Assembly: GCA_958510825.1 (NCBI GenBank)
Contig: OY294048.1
Span: 24,163,283-24,227,282, forward strand
Length of the DNA: 64,000 nt
DNA from: Brachypterus glaber
Lineage: Eukaryota > Arthropoda > Insecta > Coleoptera > Kateretidae
Direction: 5' to 3'
Below are positions 11,393 to 20,925 of the stretch, piece by piece (position 1 is the first letter of the stretch; each line of letters starts with the position of its first letter). The notes under the pieces are model-generated. The model had not been told where the DNA came from. It did not search any database and saw only the letters and a program-made list of their open reading frames with translations. A program made the position numbers and the translations under genes.

Positions 11393-12106
11393 CTATCGCT
11401 CTAGTATAAGTTTTAAATCATAATTTTCCTCATTTCCTTCGCCATGTATCCTTTCTTCATCCTTGTTTGTAAGTTTATTTAGGACATCCAAACAGTGAAT
11501 TGTTATTTTCTTGTTGCCCAAGTTTATATGAATTTTACCACCCCTACACCAAACGTTTTTCTTCCCACATTTTTCAATCGCAGCTTTTAAGGTTTCATGA
11601 TTTTGTTTAGTGAGGTCATCCATAATAGTTATTCTTGTTCCTTTTAACGTATTACATTTTTGCATAATTTTTTGTTTGGAATATTCACTTTTAAATTTCA
11701 GAAATACGGCTCTGCAAACATTTTGTTTAGGTTTACCTATGCGATAAACAGAATCAGTGTTATCTTCGGAAAAGTCCAGATTAGTGGTACTTTTTATGAT
11801 ATTAATTAAACTAGGTTCGTTATTATTTTCAGGAATACCGTAAATCCTTATATTTTTCCTACGGGAATATTGTTCCATAGTGTTTATTTTAGATTTTAAT
11901 TTATTGTTCTCCACAGTTAGTGTTTTTATTTTGTTTTCATGTTCTTCAAATGTTTTTTTGACGGCTATTTTTTCAGCGACCTTGTCGGCGATGATTGACA
12001 AATTTATGTCGTTCACTAAGGTTTCCTTTATAACAGATTTAATTAGGTCTTTTATATCACTTATTTGTGATTGAGTGAGCGGCATTTTATTACCAATCAA
12101 TTTCAC
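11393..12106 (-). CDS. LINE B ORF1 protein (L1-type RNA-binding)
   Basis: 237 residues, uninterrupted. Residues about 20-80 are a heptad-like coiled coil rich in K, E and N (KTFEEHENKIKTLTVENNKL). It is followed by QYSRRKNIRIYGIPE, the signature of the RRM-like domain of L1-type ORF1 proteins, and a C-terminal domain (about 140-215). Family members trimerise through the coil and coat element RNA as chaperones. Two start codons lie close together (residues 1 and 8); the second, MPLTQSQ, sits in the part duplicated at the 5' end, so it may be the real start. Intact while ORF2 is dead. Confidence 0.8.
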   Translation of the reverse strand: MKLIGNKMPLTQSQISDIKDLIKSVIKETLVNDINLSIIADKVAEKIAVKKTFEEHENKIKTLTVENNKLKSKINTMEQYSRRKNIRIYGIPENNNEPSLINIIKSTTNLDFSEDNTDSVYRIGKPKQNVCRAVFLKFKSEYSKQKIMQKCNTLKGTRITIMDDLTKQNHETLKAAIEKCGKKNVWCRGGKIHINLGNKKITIHCLDVLNKLTNKDEERIHGEGNEENYDLKLILER

Positions 12107-12305
12107 AACACTATATCACGGATTTGTTTAAAATTTGAAATTATTTTGAAGGTATTTATGTCGTTCACTAAGGTTTCCTTTATAACAGATTTAATTAGGT
12201 CTTTTATATCACTTATTTGTGATTGAGTGAGCGGCATTTTATTACCAATCAATTTCACAACACTATATCACGGATTTGTTTAAAATTTGAAATTATTTTG
12301 AAGGT
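12002..12305. repeat. 152-bp tandem duplication at the LINE B 5' end
   Basis: Copy 1 at 12002-12153, copy 2 at 12154-12305; both start ATTTATGTCGTTCACTAAGG and end ATTATTTTGAAGG. The unit contains the ORF1 start region and all of the short 5' UTR, so a full second start and leader lie upstream of the true one. Tandem 5' units act as promoters in some LINEs; here this is only a possibility. Confidence 0.9.
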
Positions 12306-12380
12306 TTTACACCGTTTTAAACGACTTTTAACACGGAGCGATTTAATTGTGTGTTATTCGCACAGCGCCATCTACGATTG

Positions 12381-13265
12381 GTTTTAAGTCCGGTCTTTGC
12401 ACCCGCGTCATAAGTCCGCCCAAATCCGCCTAGACCTGCAAATCTATACCGGCCCAAGTCTGCATAAATATGTTATTTACTTGCAAATAGTTATACCGGC
12501 CCAAGTCTGCACAACACCGCACATGCCAAATCCGCACAAGTCTGTTTTAATACGTTTTAAGTCCGGTCTTGGCATCCGCGTCATAAGTCCGCCCAAATCC
12601 GCCTAGACCTGCAAATCTATACCGGCCCAAGTCTGCATAAATATGTTATTTACCTGCAAATAGTTATACCGGCCCAAGTCTGCACAACACCGCACATGCC
12701 AAATCCGCACAAGTCTGTTTTAATACGTTTTAAGTCCGGTCTTTACACCCGCGTCATAAATCAGCCCAAATCCGCCTAGACCTGCAAATCTATACCGGCC
12801 CAAGTCTGCATAAATATGTTATTTACCTGCAAATAGTCATACCGGCCCAAGTCTGCACAACACCGCACAAGCCAAATCCGCACAAGTCTGTTTTAATACG
12901 TTTTAAGTCCGGTCTTTGCACCCGCGTCATAAGTCCGCCCAAATCCGCCTAGACTTGTAAATGTATACCGGCCCAAGTCTGCATAAATATGTTATTTACC
13001 TGCAAATAGTTATACCGGCCTAAGTCTGCACAACACCGCACGAGCCAAATCCGCACAAGTCTGTTTTAATACGTTTTAAGTCCGGTCTTTGCACCCGCGT
13101 CACAAGTCCGCCCAAATCCGCCTAGACCTGCAAATCTGTACCGGCCCATGTCTGTACAAATACGTTATTTACCTGCAAATAGTTATACCGGTCCAAGCGC
13201 ACAACACCGCACAAGCCAAATCCGCACAAGTCTGTTTTAATACGTTTTAAGTCCGGTCTTTGCAC
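12381..13265 (+). repeat. 173-bp satellite array (five monomers)
   Basis: Monomers begin GTTTTAAGTCCGGTCTT at 12381, 12554, 12727, 12900, 13073 and 13244 (partial): spacings 173, 173, 173, 173, 171. Each monomer is built from related short phrases such as CCGCCCAAATCCGCC, CCGGCCCAAGTCTGC (twice) and CCGCACAAGTCTG. Copies are over 90 percent alike by eye. The array ends abruptly at TTTGCACC/TTTGGCTGTC. The short ORFs here are artefacts of the repeat. Confidence 0.95.
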
Positions 13266-13269
13266 CTTT

Positions 13270-14530
13270 GGCTGTCAATTTAATCCAAGTTTAAAGTTAT
13301 TATCATTATCAAGTTATTATTATTGCTGCAAGTGGCCCTTAGTCGCTTGTAATTGAAGTTTAAACAGAGAAAGACATACACAGGTTAACCGGCGCTAGAA
13401 GCACAAAAAATTGGTTATATATAAGTTTGGTGCCTATATATGTTCAATTTAATCCAAGTTTAAAGTTAAACCATCGTTGGTGCAAGTGGCTCTAAGGGCC
13501 ACTTGCACCAACTTTTGGTCTGGGATTATCTTAACTAAACCGAGTTTAAGTTAAAAATGCTGCGTTCTGATTGGTTGACTGTCAATTAAAAAAAAAAATA
13601 AAAAATTCCAAACTTCAATTTAATCCACGTTTAAAGTTAAACCATCATTGGTGCAAGTGGCCTCCCAGACAGCACAAAGATTACTTAAAGAGATCTTAAA
13701 GATGTAGCTCGTCATTCAAGACCTTAAGAACGTCGGTTTTCGCCGTATATGTATCTTAAAGATGTCTTAACGACGTCGTATGTTACAAAAGGTAACGTCT
13801 TTAAGACATCTTTTTTAAGACGCCCTACTGACGCCTTGCACAGGCGACTTTACAACATAATACCCCTTCCCATTTACGGTGCTAGTTACGGTTGTATTGA
13901 TAAAGCGTAATAAGAATTAGAATGAGAGGTAATTTGTTTGTCAAAAAAAGATCTTAAAAAAATGTGTTTTTTTTTTAATTTTTTTTTTGAACTTATTTTT
14001 TTTCCAGTTTTTTTTTGAAAATTTCTTTTTTGATTTTTTTTTTAATTTTTTCGTTTTTCGTAAAAAGAAAATAAAAAGAAATAATTTTTTTAATAGATTG
14101 TGGTTAGTTTATTTTTAGCGATTAGTATCGAAGTTAAGACGTCTTGTACTTAAAAGACATCTTATAGATATCATAATCAAAGATTATTAAGATATTTAAA
14201 ATTTTAAACATCCCTAAAAAGAAGTCCACAAGATATCCTTTTTATGTCTTTAGGCGTCCAGACATAATTAAGATCTAAAAAATATATCTTTAAGATATCA
14301 TGTGCTGTCTGGGTCTTAGGCAACTCAGAGTTGTATAGTTGTATACTTCAACTAAGAATTGCCAACTCTTAAGCTGGGGATTGTCTCGACTAAACTAAGT
14401 TCAAGTTAAAAATGCTGTGTTCTGATTGGTTGACTGTCAATTAATTGACGATGTTTTAACTTTAAACATGGTTTAAATTTAAACCAAGTTTAAAGTTAAA
14501 ACATCGTTGGTTCAAGTAGCCCTTAGGGAT
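13270..14530. mobile_element. MITE cluster with GGGCCACTTGCACCAA termini
   Basis: One copy is bounded by GGGCCACTTGCACCAA near 13497 and the inverted TTGGTGCAAGTGGCC ending near 13662, with TTTAACTTTAAACxxGGATTAAATTG subterminal motifs. Partial or degenerate relatives are at 13275-13490 and 14375-14527 (the latter ends TCGTTGGTTCAAGTAGCCC). The internal phrase GTTCTGATTGGTTGACTGTCAATTA is shared. These are non-autonomous DNA elements inserted side by side and in opposite orientations. Non-coding throughout. Confidence 0.6.
13664..14313. mobile_element. 650-bp MITE with CCCAGACAGCACA termini
   Basis: Left terminus CCCAGACAGCACAAAGAT is mirrored by ATCATGTGCTGTCTGGG ending at 14313. It lies at the very end of the neighbouring GGGCCACTTGCACC-type MITE (after CAAGTGGCCT), so it is nested. 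The interior repeats CTTAAAGA/TCTTAAAGACGTC phrases and includes a T-rich core at 13970-14050. No transposase coding. Target duplication uncertain. Confidence 0.7.
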
Positions 14531-14539
14531 TACTTTGGT

Positions 14540-14738
14540 CTACATTTAAGTTTGCTAGCACTCTTGGCAACAGTGTATTGCGTACAAATCGTGTTTGTTT
14601 ACGTTTTTCTGTCGTAGTAAACATTGGAAAAAACGGTTAAAAAAAACGCGTCGTTCAATCGGTTTGGACTTTTGCGTTTTGTGATTGTGCAGTTTGTAAA
14701 GTAAGGAATATGATTTATTTATGGCACATAAGTACATG
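14540..14738 (+). other. Putative first exon of the host gene
   Basis: This moderately GC-richer stretch ends at a canonical donor ATG|GTAAGT (14739). An ATG at 14721 gives six codons in phase 0 with the ATG-beginning exon at 37822. Excising gypsy-1 and one copy of its target duplication leaves an intron of only about 40 bases ending in CATTAGGCTTTTTTTAG. The upstream limit and transcription start are not determinable. The short minus-strand ORF at 14555-14737 is judged a shadow. Confidence 0.45.
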
Positions 14739-14753
14739 GTAAGTAAAATATAT

Positions 14754-15053
14754 TGTTGGCACCCCCTATAACAGAGCCCCCCTTTGTTATTTACTTTTCC
14801 CTTATCTAAGCAATGTATATTTTTCTATATAAGCAATTCGCTTTGGTGCTATTCCTTAGTTTGAATCTAGCAATCATAGAGCACGTTACTCTGTAGGTTG
14901 ATTTAAAAGTTATAATTAAAGTTGTAATAACCATTCAAGTGACTTATTTACCTAATAAAGAACTTTCTAAGTTAATGAAAAACCTTTTGACTTACAAGTT
15001 TGTAACTTATAACCTGGTGTCAGAAAAACCTTTTTAAAAACTTTGTCTATATG
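14754..15053 (+). repeat. gypsy-1 5' LTR, first 300 bases
   Basis: Nearly identical to 37477-37776 (a few substitutions and an extra GA). It stops at CTTTGTCTATATG, where the heptanucleotide tail of LINE X begins. The missing last 15 bases (TCAAGGCATACAACA) occur at 24713-24727 on the other side of LINE X. The TATG at 15050-15053 is repeated at 24709-24712 as the target duplication. The LTR contains TGGTGTCAGAA (15015-15025), an internal copy of the primer-site core. Confidence 0.9.
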
Positions 15054-15760
15054 AATAAAGAATAAAGAATAAAGAATAAAGAATAAAGAATAAAGAATAA
15101 AGAATAAAGAATAAAGAATAAAGAATAAAGAATAAAGAATAAAGAATAAAGAATAAAGAATAAAGAATAAAGAATAAAGAATAAAGAATAAAGAATAAAG
15201 AATAAAGAATAAAGAATAAAGAATAAAGAATAAAGAATAAAGAATAAAGAATAAAGAATAAAGAATAAAGAATAAAGAATAAAGAATAAAGAATAAAGAA
15301 TAAAGAATAAAGAATAAAGAATAAAGAATAAAGAATAAAGAATAAAGAATAAAGAATAAAGAATAAAGAATAAAGAATAAAGAATAAAGAATAAAGAATA
15401 AAGAATAAAGAATAAAGAATAAAGAATAAAGAATAAAGAATAAAGAATAAAGAATAAAGAATAAAGAATAAAGAATAAAGAATAAAGAATAAAGAATAAA
15501 GAATAAAGAATAAAGAATAAAGAATAAAGAATAAAGAATAAAGAATAAAGAATAAAGAATAAAGAATAAAGAATAAAGAATAAAGAATAAAGAATAAAGA
15601 ATAAAGAATAAAGAATAAAGAATAAAGAATAAAGAATAAAGAATAAAGAATAAAGAATAAAGAATAAAGAATAAAGAATAAAGAATAAAGAATAAAGAAT
15701 AAAGAATAAAGAATAAAGAATAAAGAATAAAGAATAAAGAATAAAGAATAAAGAATAAAG
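15054..15760. repeat. (AATAAAG)n array, about 100 perfect copies
   Basis: A 7-bp unit repeated without visible error for some 707 bases. On the minus strand it is (CTTTATT)n and forms the 3' tail of LINE X, directly following its 3' UTR. Because 7 is not a multiple of 3 and the unit has no stop on the minus strand, it creates 242-273-residue ORFs of repeated FILYSLF that are not genes. Confidence 0.97.
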
Positions 15761-16138
15761 AAATTTATTAACCACATTAGATACAAGTTGTACATATGGC
15801 TCGTCATAAATGAAGTAGAACTATACATACTTGCTACGTTGTATAATAGAATCATTTTAATTTCCTAAGAAATAAAAAGAATGTAAAAAAAAACAAAACA
15901 GCATAGCTGAGAAAAAAAAAATAAAAAAACATATATCTAATATACACATAGCAAGTAAAAGTTAAAAAAAAACCACACACATAAATATATACAATAAAAA
16001 TATACAATAATAGTAAGTTATAAATAAATAAATATAAAAATTAAAAAAATATCACTGAATAACTATAAAAAAGATGCAAAAAGATCACATATTAAAATTG
16101 TAAGAAAGGTGTAAAAACACCCTTTGACTAGAATATTT

Positions 16139-16980
16139 TTAACTTTTTTTTTTAAACACATTAGTTTTATCGATATTTTTAATTTCGTATGGTAAAGCAT
16201 TGTATAGTGACAAACAATTATAGTAAGGAGATTTTTCAAATTTAGCTGTATTATGACTAGGTACCATTATATTTTCCCTACAACGAGTATTAAAATTATG
16301 AATTTGTGAATTAGTTGTAAATAACTGTAAATTTTTCCTAACAAATAGTACACTTTTAAAAATAAAAACACTTGGAACGGTTAGCATATCATTAGATTTG
16401 AAAGTATTTCGACAGCTTTCTCTATATTTTAAATTAAAAATTAATCTTACTATTCTCTTTTGCAAAACAAAAACTCTAAGTAAATGCACAGAAGAACCCC
16501 AAACTAAAATATTGTAATTTAAATGTGAATACGCAAGAGCATAATAAACATTTAGAATTCCACTTAGATTTAACGCGTTTTTAAGTTGAAGAATAGCAAA
16601 ATAGGCTTTATTTAGTTTTTTACAAACATTATTAATATGTGTTTCAAAACTTAACGTTTGATCTATTGATATACCCAAAAAATTTACAAAATTGACAAAT
16701 TTCAAGTTATCTGGAAGTTGAAAAGTCGAAGGTAATTCTTTTCTATTAAAAAAGTTTATTGCCATTGTTTTACGAGAGTTAAGGATCAAACCATTTCTTT
16801 GGAACCAGACACTAAACTGATCAATGACATAAGCAACAAGTCGTTGTAGTTTGCTCAAGTTTTTGGACGAAAGAAGTATATTGGAGTCATCTGCAAACAA
16901 TATTAACTTACCAAACAATAAAAAAAGGGGAAGATCATTTATAAATAAAAGAAATAAAAGAGGTCCTAATATAGAACCTT
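16139..16980 (-). pseudogene. LINE X RT, C-terminal half
   Basis: The minus-strand frame is real from 16980 (GSILGPLLFLLFINDL) to 16139. It includes the FADDSNILL catalytic box, the thumb domain with FLGISIDQTLSFETHI, and the YNALPYEIKNI tail typical of CR1/Jockey-like RT C-termini. The first twenty-odd residues of the 294-residue ORF (from 17023) lie in LINE Y and do not belong. 15760-16138 is the 3' UTR. Confidence 0.85.
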
Positions 16981-17102
16981 CCTTCGAGACTATAAAAATA
17001 CATACGTATAAGTCTATGGACAAGTCAAACAGAATAAAATATAAAAGACAAAGTATAAAAAAAACATGAAAAATTACAAATACCTATTTTGAACAGAACA
17101 GT

Positions 17103-19945
17103 TTAAAAATCATTAAAATATTCCTTTAAATTATAAAGAGCCTTATCATTAAAAAAGCGTTTTATTTGTTTTTTGAATTTATTTATATTGTCGATTTTCC
17201 TTATGCTTGGCGGCAACTTATTGTATGCACGGATTGCCATGTATCGTGGTCCAGTTTTGTAGAGGTTCGTGCGGTGGACGGGTATAGAAAAGTCATTGCC
17301 GTGCCGTGTTCCCATCGTCCCATATATTTGATTATTGCGTAGAAAATCATGAGAATTTTGTTTTATGTATAAACAAAGTTTATAAAGATATACTGAATAA
17401 ACGGTCATTACTCCACATTCCCTGAATAATGGACGGCAGTGACTGAAGTATTCAGCACCACATATTAACCGTACTATTTTTTTTTGTAAAGTAAATAGCC
17501 TTTGAACCTCAAAAGAACTACCCCAAAATAAAATTGAATATGATAAACGCGAATGAACAAACGCATTATAGAACAGGAGTAGGGAACCTTGGCTAACTGT
17601 ATCTTTTAGGTTATATAGTGCAAATCTTGCACTACACATTTTTTTGAATATAAAATCAATATGAAAATTCCATGAGCAGGTTTCCGACAAGAAAGTACCT
17701 AGAAATTTTGTCTGGCTGTTTTGTTTAATCGATTTTCTATTTAGTTTAACAAGTACACTGCACGGAGACGTATTATTTTCTTTAATTTGATAATGAATTA
17801 ACTGGGTTTTATCATGGTTGAGTAGAAGTCCGTTGTGGGCACACCACAAGACCATCCTTTCCACCACCAAGTTTGCAAGTCTTATACCTTCCTTTAAATT
17901 ATTACCAAATATTATGATAGATGTATCATCCGCGAATTGCGTAATAATAACGTCGTTGCTTATTTTTAGAAAATTTTGAAGATCATTGCAGTAAATTAAA
18001 AAAAGTAGTGGGGAAAGGATAGAACCTTGTGGAGTGCCACACTGAATATTATTTTCACTAGACTGGAATTTAAAATTCAATGCCTCGCCATTTTTCCCCC
18101 TAATCTCTACAAATTGTTTTCGTCCTGTAATAAATGATTTTAGCCATTCAAGGGCAACTCCTCGAATTCCTATGGCTTCACATTTTTTTAATAGCCGCGT
18201 ATGACACACTAAGTCAAATGCCTTAGAGAGATCGAAATAGATTCCAATAACTGATCGGCGAGCATCCAACCCCTCAAGTATTTTCATCCATGCATCAAAA
18301 ATAGCTGTATCAGTGGATTTCCCCTTAACAAAACCGTGTTGGCTTGTACTAAAGAAATTTTGTTTTATTAAAAAATCTGTCATTCTATTATAAAATATTT
18401 TTTCAAAAAACTTTGAGAATACTGAAAGGGTGGATACAGGCCGATAGTTATTGGGGTCTGTACTGCATCCTTTTTTGTGGATTGGTATCACACGTGATAT
18501 TTTTAAAGCATTGGGAAATTGACCTTGACTTAAAGAGAGGTTTAAAATATAAATTAAGGGCTCTGTAATTAAAGCACCAACTTCTCTCAGTAGGCTGCAA
18601 GGAATTTCATCTGCTCCCGAGGATGGCTTTTTTGAAACTTCGAAAAGGGCTGAAAGGATCTCTTCAATTGTTGCCGGGCTCAAAAAAAGCGATTTTTCGG
18701 TGTATTTTATTTTTGAACACTCTGCTGAAATATTTTTAGGAGGACTATATGTAAAATTTTTATTGAAAATATCACTTATTTTTTTTTGGATCAAGCGACT
18801 TTTTCCCATCATATTCCAAAGTTAATTCATTATCTTTAGCGTTTTTTGTGTTTTTATCGCGTAAAATGCCCCATACCGCCTTTGACGGATTTTTTGAATT
18901 TTCAATGAGGTTATCGTTATTCATACGTTTTGCTGCTGTGACTGTATTCTTTAATTTATTTTGAAGTTTTTTATATTGATTTTTTATTTTATCAGATGGT
19001 ATGTTTTTCTTTAGCCAGTTTAAGTTTTTTAGCTCGGCAGACAGGCGAGAAATTTCTGGTGTCAGCCACGGTTTTTTATTTTCATTATTGGATTTAAGTT
19101 TTACATTTTCAATAGGAAATGCCAAATCGAAATTTTCCATAAAAATACTATAAAATGTATCAAAGGCGGCATTGGTATCATTTAAGTTGTATACCTCTTC
19201 CCATAACTTCTGTTTTAATTTTGTTTGAAATTTTAATATATTTTCTGATGTAAAAAAGCGTTTAAGTATATATTTTTTACTTTGTGACCTACAAAAAGGT
19301 ACGTTAGGTATGTTAATTTGACATGCTAGATGATCTGAAAATCCCGTTTCAAAAGTGTTAGCCGATGAAGGCTTGAAGTTAGTAAATATATTGTCGATGG
19401 TTGTAGCAGAGGTTCCCACTACCCTTGTAGGGGTTAAAATATTAGGTACTAGGTTAAAGGAGTACAGAATGTCACAAAATTCTCGTGAAATTCTATTCAA
19501 ATGATTAATATTTATATTGAAGTCGCCTGAGAGTATTAAAAGGTCGTATGAGCCACTGGCCTCGGCAAGTAACCTCTCTAGACAAGCCAGGAATAAGTCG
19601 TCATTTACTTTAGGAGAATGATACATGCAAACAATTACATACCTTTTTCCGCCAAGCACAAAGGAAGACGCACAATATTCAAAAACTTGTTCAATTATTT
19701 TTGTTTTAAATTTGATTTCCTTCATTATTATATTGTTTTTATGAACAATTGCAACACCGCCATACCCGGATGGGCGACAAGCCTGGGATACTGTCCTGTA
19801 GCCATTTAGATATAGAAGTGATGATTCGTATGATTTCAGTCTCGTCTCACATATACAAAATATATCAGTGTCATTAGCCTCTAGCATAACTTCAACTGCG
19901 CTAAGTTTGGTACGTATACTTTGGATGTTGAGGGAGGTTAGATTA
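17103..19945 (-). CDS. LINE Y ORF2: endonuclease-reverse transcriptase (one frameshift)
   Basis: Endonuclease, 19945-18830: NLTSLNIQSIRTKL, CICETRL (catalytic E), SGYGGVAIV, SGDFNINI, TTIDNIFTN and FSDHLACQ, all motifs present. RT, 18812-17103: SGADEIPCSLL, NNYRPVSTLSVFSKFFE, SQHGFVKGKST, IYFDLSKAFDLVCH, CGTPQGSILSPLLF and QFADDTSIII with an intact FADD box, then a thumb and a YNKLPPSIRKI tail. The two frames overlap at 18772-18812 and change at a run of nine T/A near 18780-18790, so one indel there separates it from a complete ORF2. The N-terminus overlaps the end of ORF1 by a few bases in the +1 frame; the first ATG is at 19887. Confidence 0.85.
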
Positions 19946-20875
19946 ATATCGGTTGACTTTTCTTCGAAAAAGATATTTCCTCGCTTCTATGCCATTTGGC
20001 CATATTGATGGATCACTGATTTTTTCCTTTAGAGTTAAGTCAACACCAACTTTAAAACAATTGTATTCGTTACTGTAGTCAACTTTTTCACAAATATATG
20101 AGGAACTACCTGGGCATTTCTTCGATAGGTATTGTTTTAGTTGTTCCGCAGTGTACGACTTATGGTATCGACTAACAAACAGCCAGTGCTTCCTTGGGAC
20201 GGACACTTCAGGTGATTCTTGTCCTGTAGCCTCGGTTTGATTGTCTTTACAATTTCCAAATATGATTTCTTTATTTTTGTTATCAGTTTTTAACATTTTT
20301 GGTTTATCCCTATTACTTTTTCTACGACTGGTATATTTTTGAAAACCATCCATGTCAGCCTGTCCGTTCTCCAAATTTATAATTTCCTGCATTTTTTTTC
20401 GTTGATCTTGTGCAATTGAAGATGACGTAGGATTAGCAAGTAATGTTTTTTCAGTTGAAATAGTTTTGTTTTGTTGTAAATTAGCCTGGGGAGATTTATT
20501 GTTGGTATCGGCAACGCTGCGATTTTCGCCCGCTAATTTACCTTGATTATTTTTATTTAATAGCGATATAATAATTTCTTTATCACTCACCGTTCTCTGA
20601 AGATTGTTTATTAGTCGTTTTGAGTAATCAAGTTCGACTTTATATATTTGAACTTCATTTTTCAGGTTGATTATGTCAACGTTGTTTTGTAGGTTAGAAC
20701 TGGTTTCTTGTGGATTTTTGCTCTTAGATTTAGCAAAACTTTTTTCGATATATTTACGTAGTTCGACACTAGCTGGAATATTCTCAGGAACACACTGTTT
20801 TAGAATAATTTCGACTAAATATTCCTTTTTTAGCTTTGAGAGATCACTAACACAATCTTCTTCATTGTACGCCAT
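19943..20875 (-). CDS. LINE Y ORF1 protein
   Basis: 310 residues from ATG at 20875 (MAYNEEDCVSDLSKLKK). Residues about 60-110 form a coiled coil (NLKNEVQIYKVELDYSKRLI). A low-complexity N/Q/S-rich middle follows. The C-terminal domain (about 225-310) begins HWLFVSRYHKSYTAEQLK and ends in a DPSIWPNGIEARKY motif, the same domain seen in LINEs A and Z. No zinc knuckle. The longer 432-residue frame that starts at 21241 is a chance fusion with the LINE X RT; I choose 20875 because LINE Y begins at 20921. Confidence 0.8.
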   Translation of the reverse strand: MAYNEEDCVSDLSKLKKEYLVEIILKQCVPENIPASVELRKYIEKSFAKSKSKNPQETSSNLQNNVDIINLKNEVQIYKVELDYSKRLINNLQRTVSDKEIIISLLNKNNQGKLAGENRSVADTNNKSPQANLQQNKTISTEKTLLANPTSSSIAQDQRKKMQEIINLENGQADMDGFQKYTSRRKSNRDKPKMLKTDNKNKEIIFGNCKDNQTEATGQESPEVSVPRKHWLFVSRYHKSYTAEQLKQYLSKKCPGSSSYICEKVDYSNEYNCFKVGVDLTLKEKISDPSIWPNGIEARKYLFRRKVNRY

Positions 20876-20925
20876 GTTGCCAGTAGGGAAATCAGTCCTA
20901 ATTATGCAAAGTGGCTTCTTTCCTT

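Larger units (their letters stand above)
8081..12380 (-). mobile_element. LINE B, near full-length non-LTR retrotransposon
   Basis: A 4.3-kb minus-strand element with ORF1, ORF2 (endonuclease plus RT) and a 3' tail of TAA-type triplets at 8081-8112. It is inserted in a 173-bp satellite monomer with a 7-bp target duplication. The 5' end carries a 152-bp duplication covering the ORF1 start. ORF2 has two internal stops, one frameshift and a mutated RT active site, so the copy is dead although structurally complete. Its RT blocks are Jockey/CR1-like; its ORF1 is the coiled-coil plus L1-like type. Confidence 0.9.
16981..20921 (-). mobile_element. LINE Y, almost intact LINE inside the RT of LINE X
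   Basis: 3.9-kb minus-strand LINE with complete ORF1 and an ORF2 interrupted only by one homopolymer frameshift. It sits between the GVPQ and GSILGP codons of the LINE X reverse transcriptase. CCTT at 16977-16980 and 20922-20925 is the minimal duplication, and precise removal restores GVPQGS in frame. No poly(A) or microsatellite tail is visible at its 3' end (16981-17102). Confidence 0.85.

Noticed and set aside
12397..12606. 69-residue plus-strand ORF
   Set aside because: Inside the 173-bp satellite; the same peptide pattern repeats each monomer.
12381..13265. Possible CRISPR-like repeat-spacer structure
   Set aside because: The repeats are contiguous 173-bp monomers with no unique spacers, and the genome is eukaryotic.
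14555..14737. 60-residue minus-strand ORF
   Set aside because: Antisense to the putative first exon; no conserved feature.
14754..15053. Solo LTR of an independent gypsy copy
   Set aside because: The missing last 15 bases are found at 24713 next to a primer site, and the outer flanks match those of 37790, so it is the split 5' LTR of gypsy-1.
15034..15855. 273- and 242-residue minus-strand ORFs of repeated FILYSLF
   Set aside because: They arise from the (AATAAAG)n microsatellite, which lacks stop codons on that strand; no start context or non-repeat domain.
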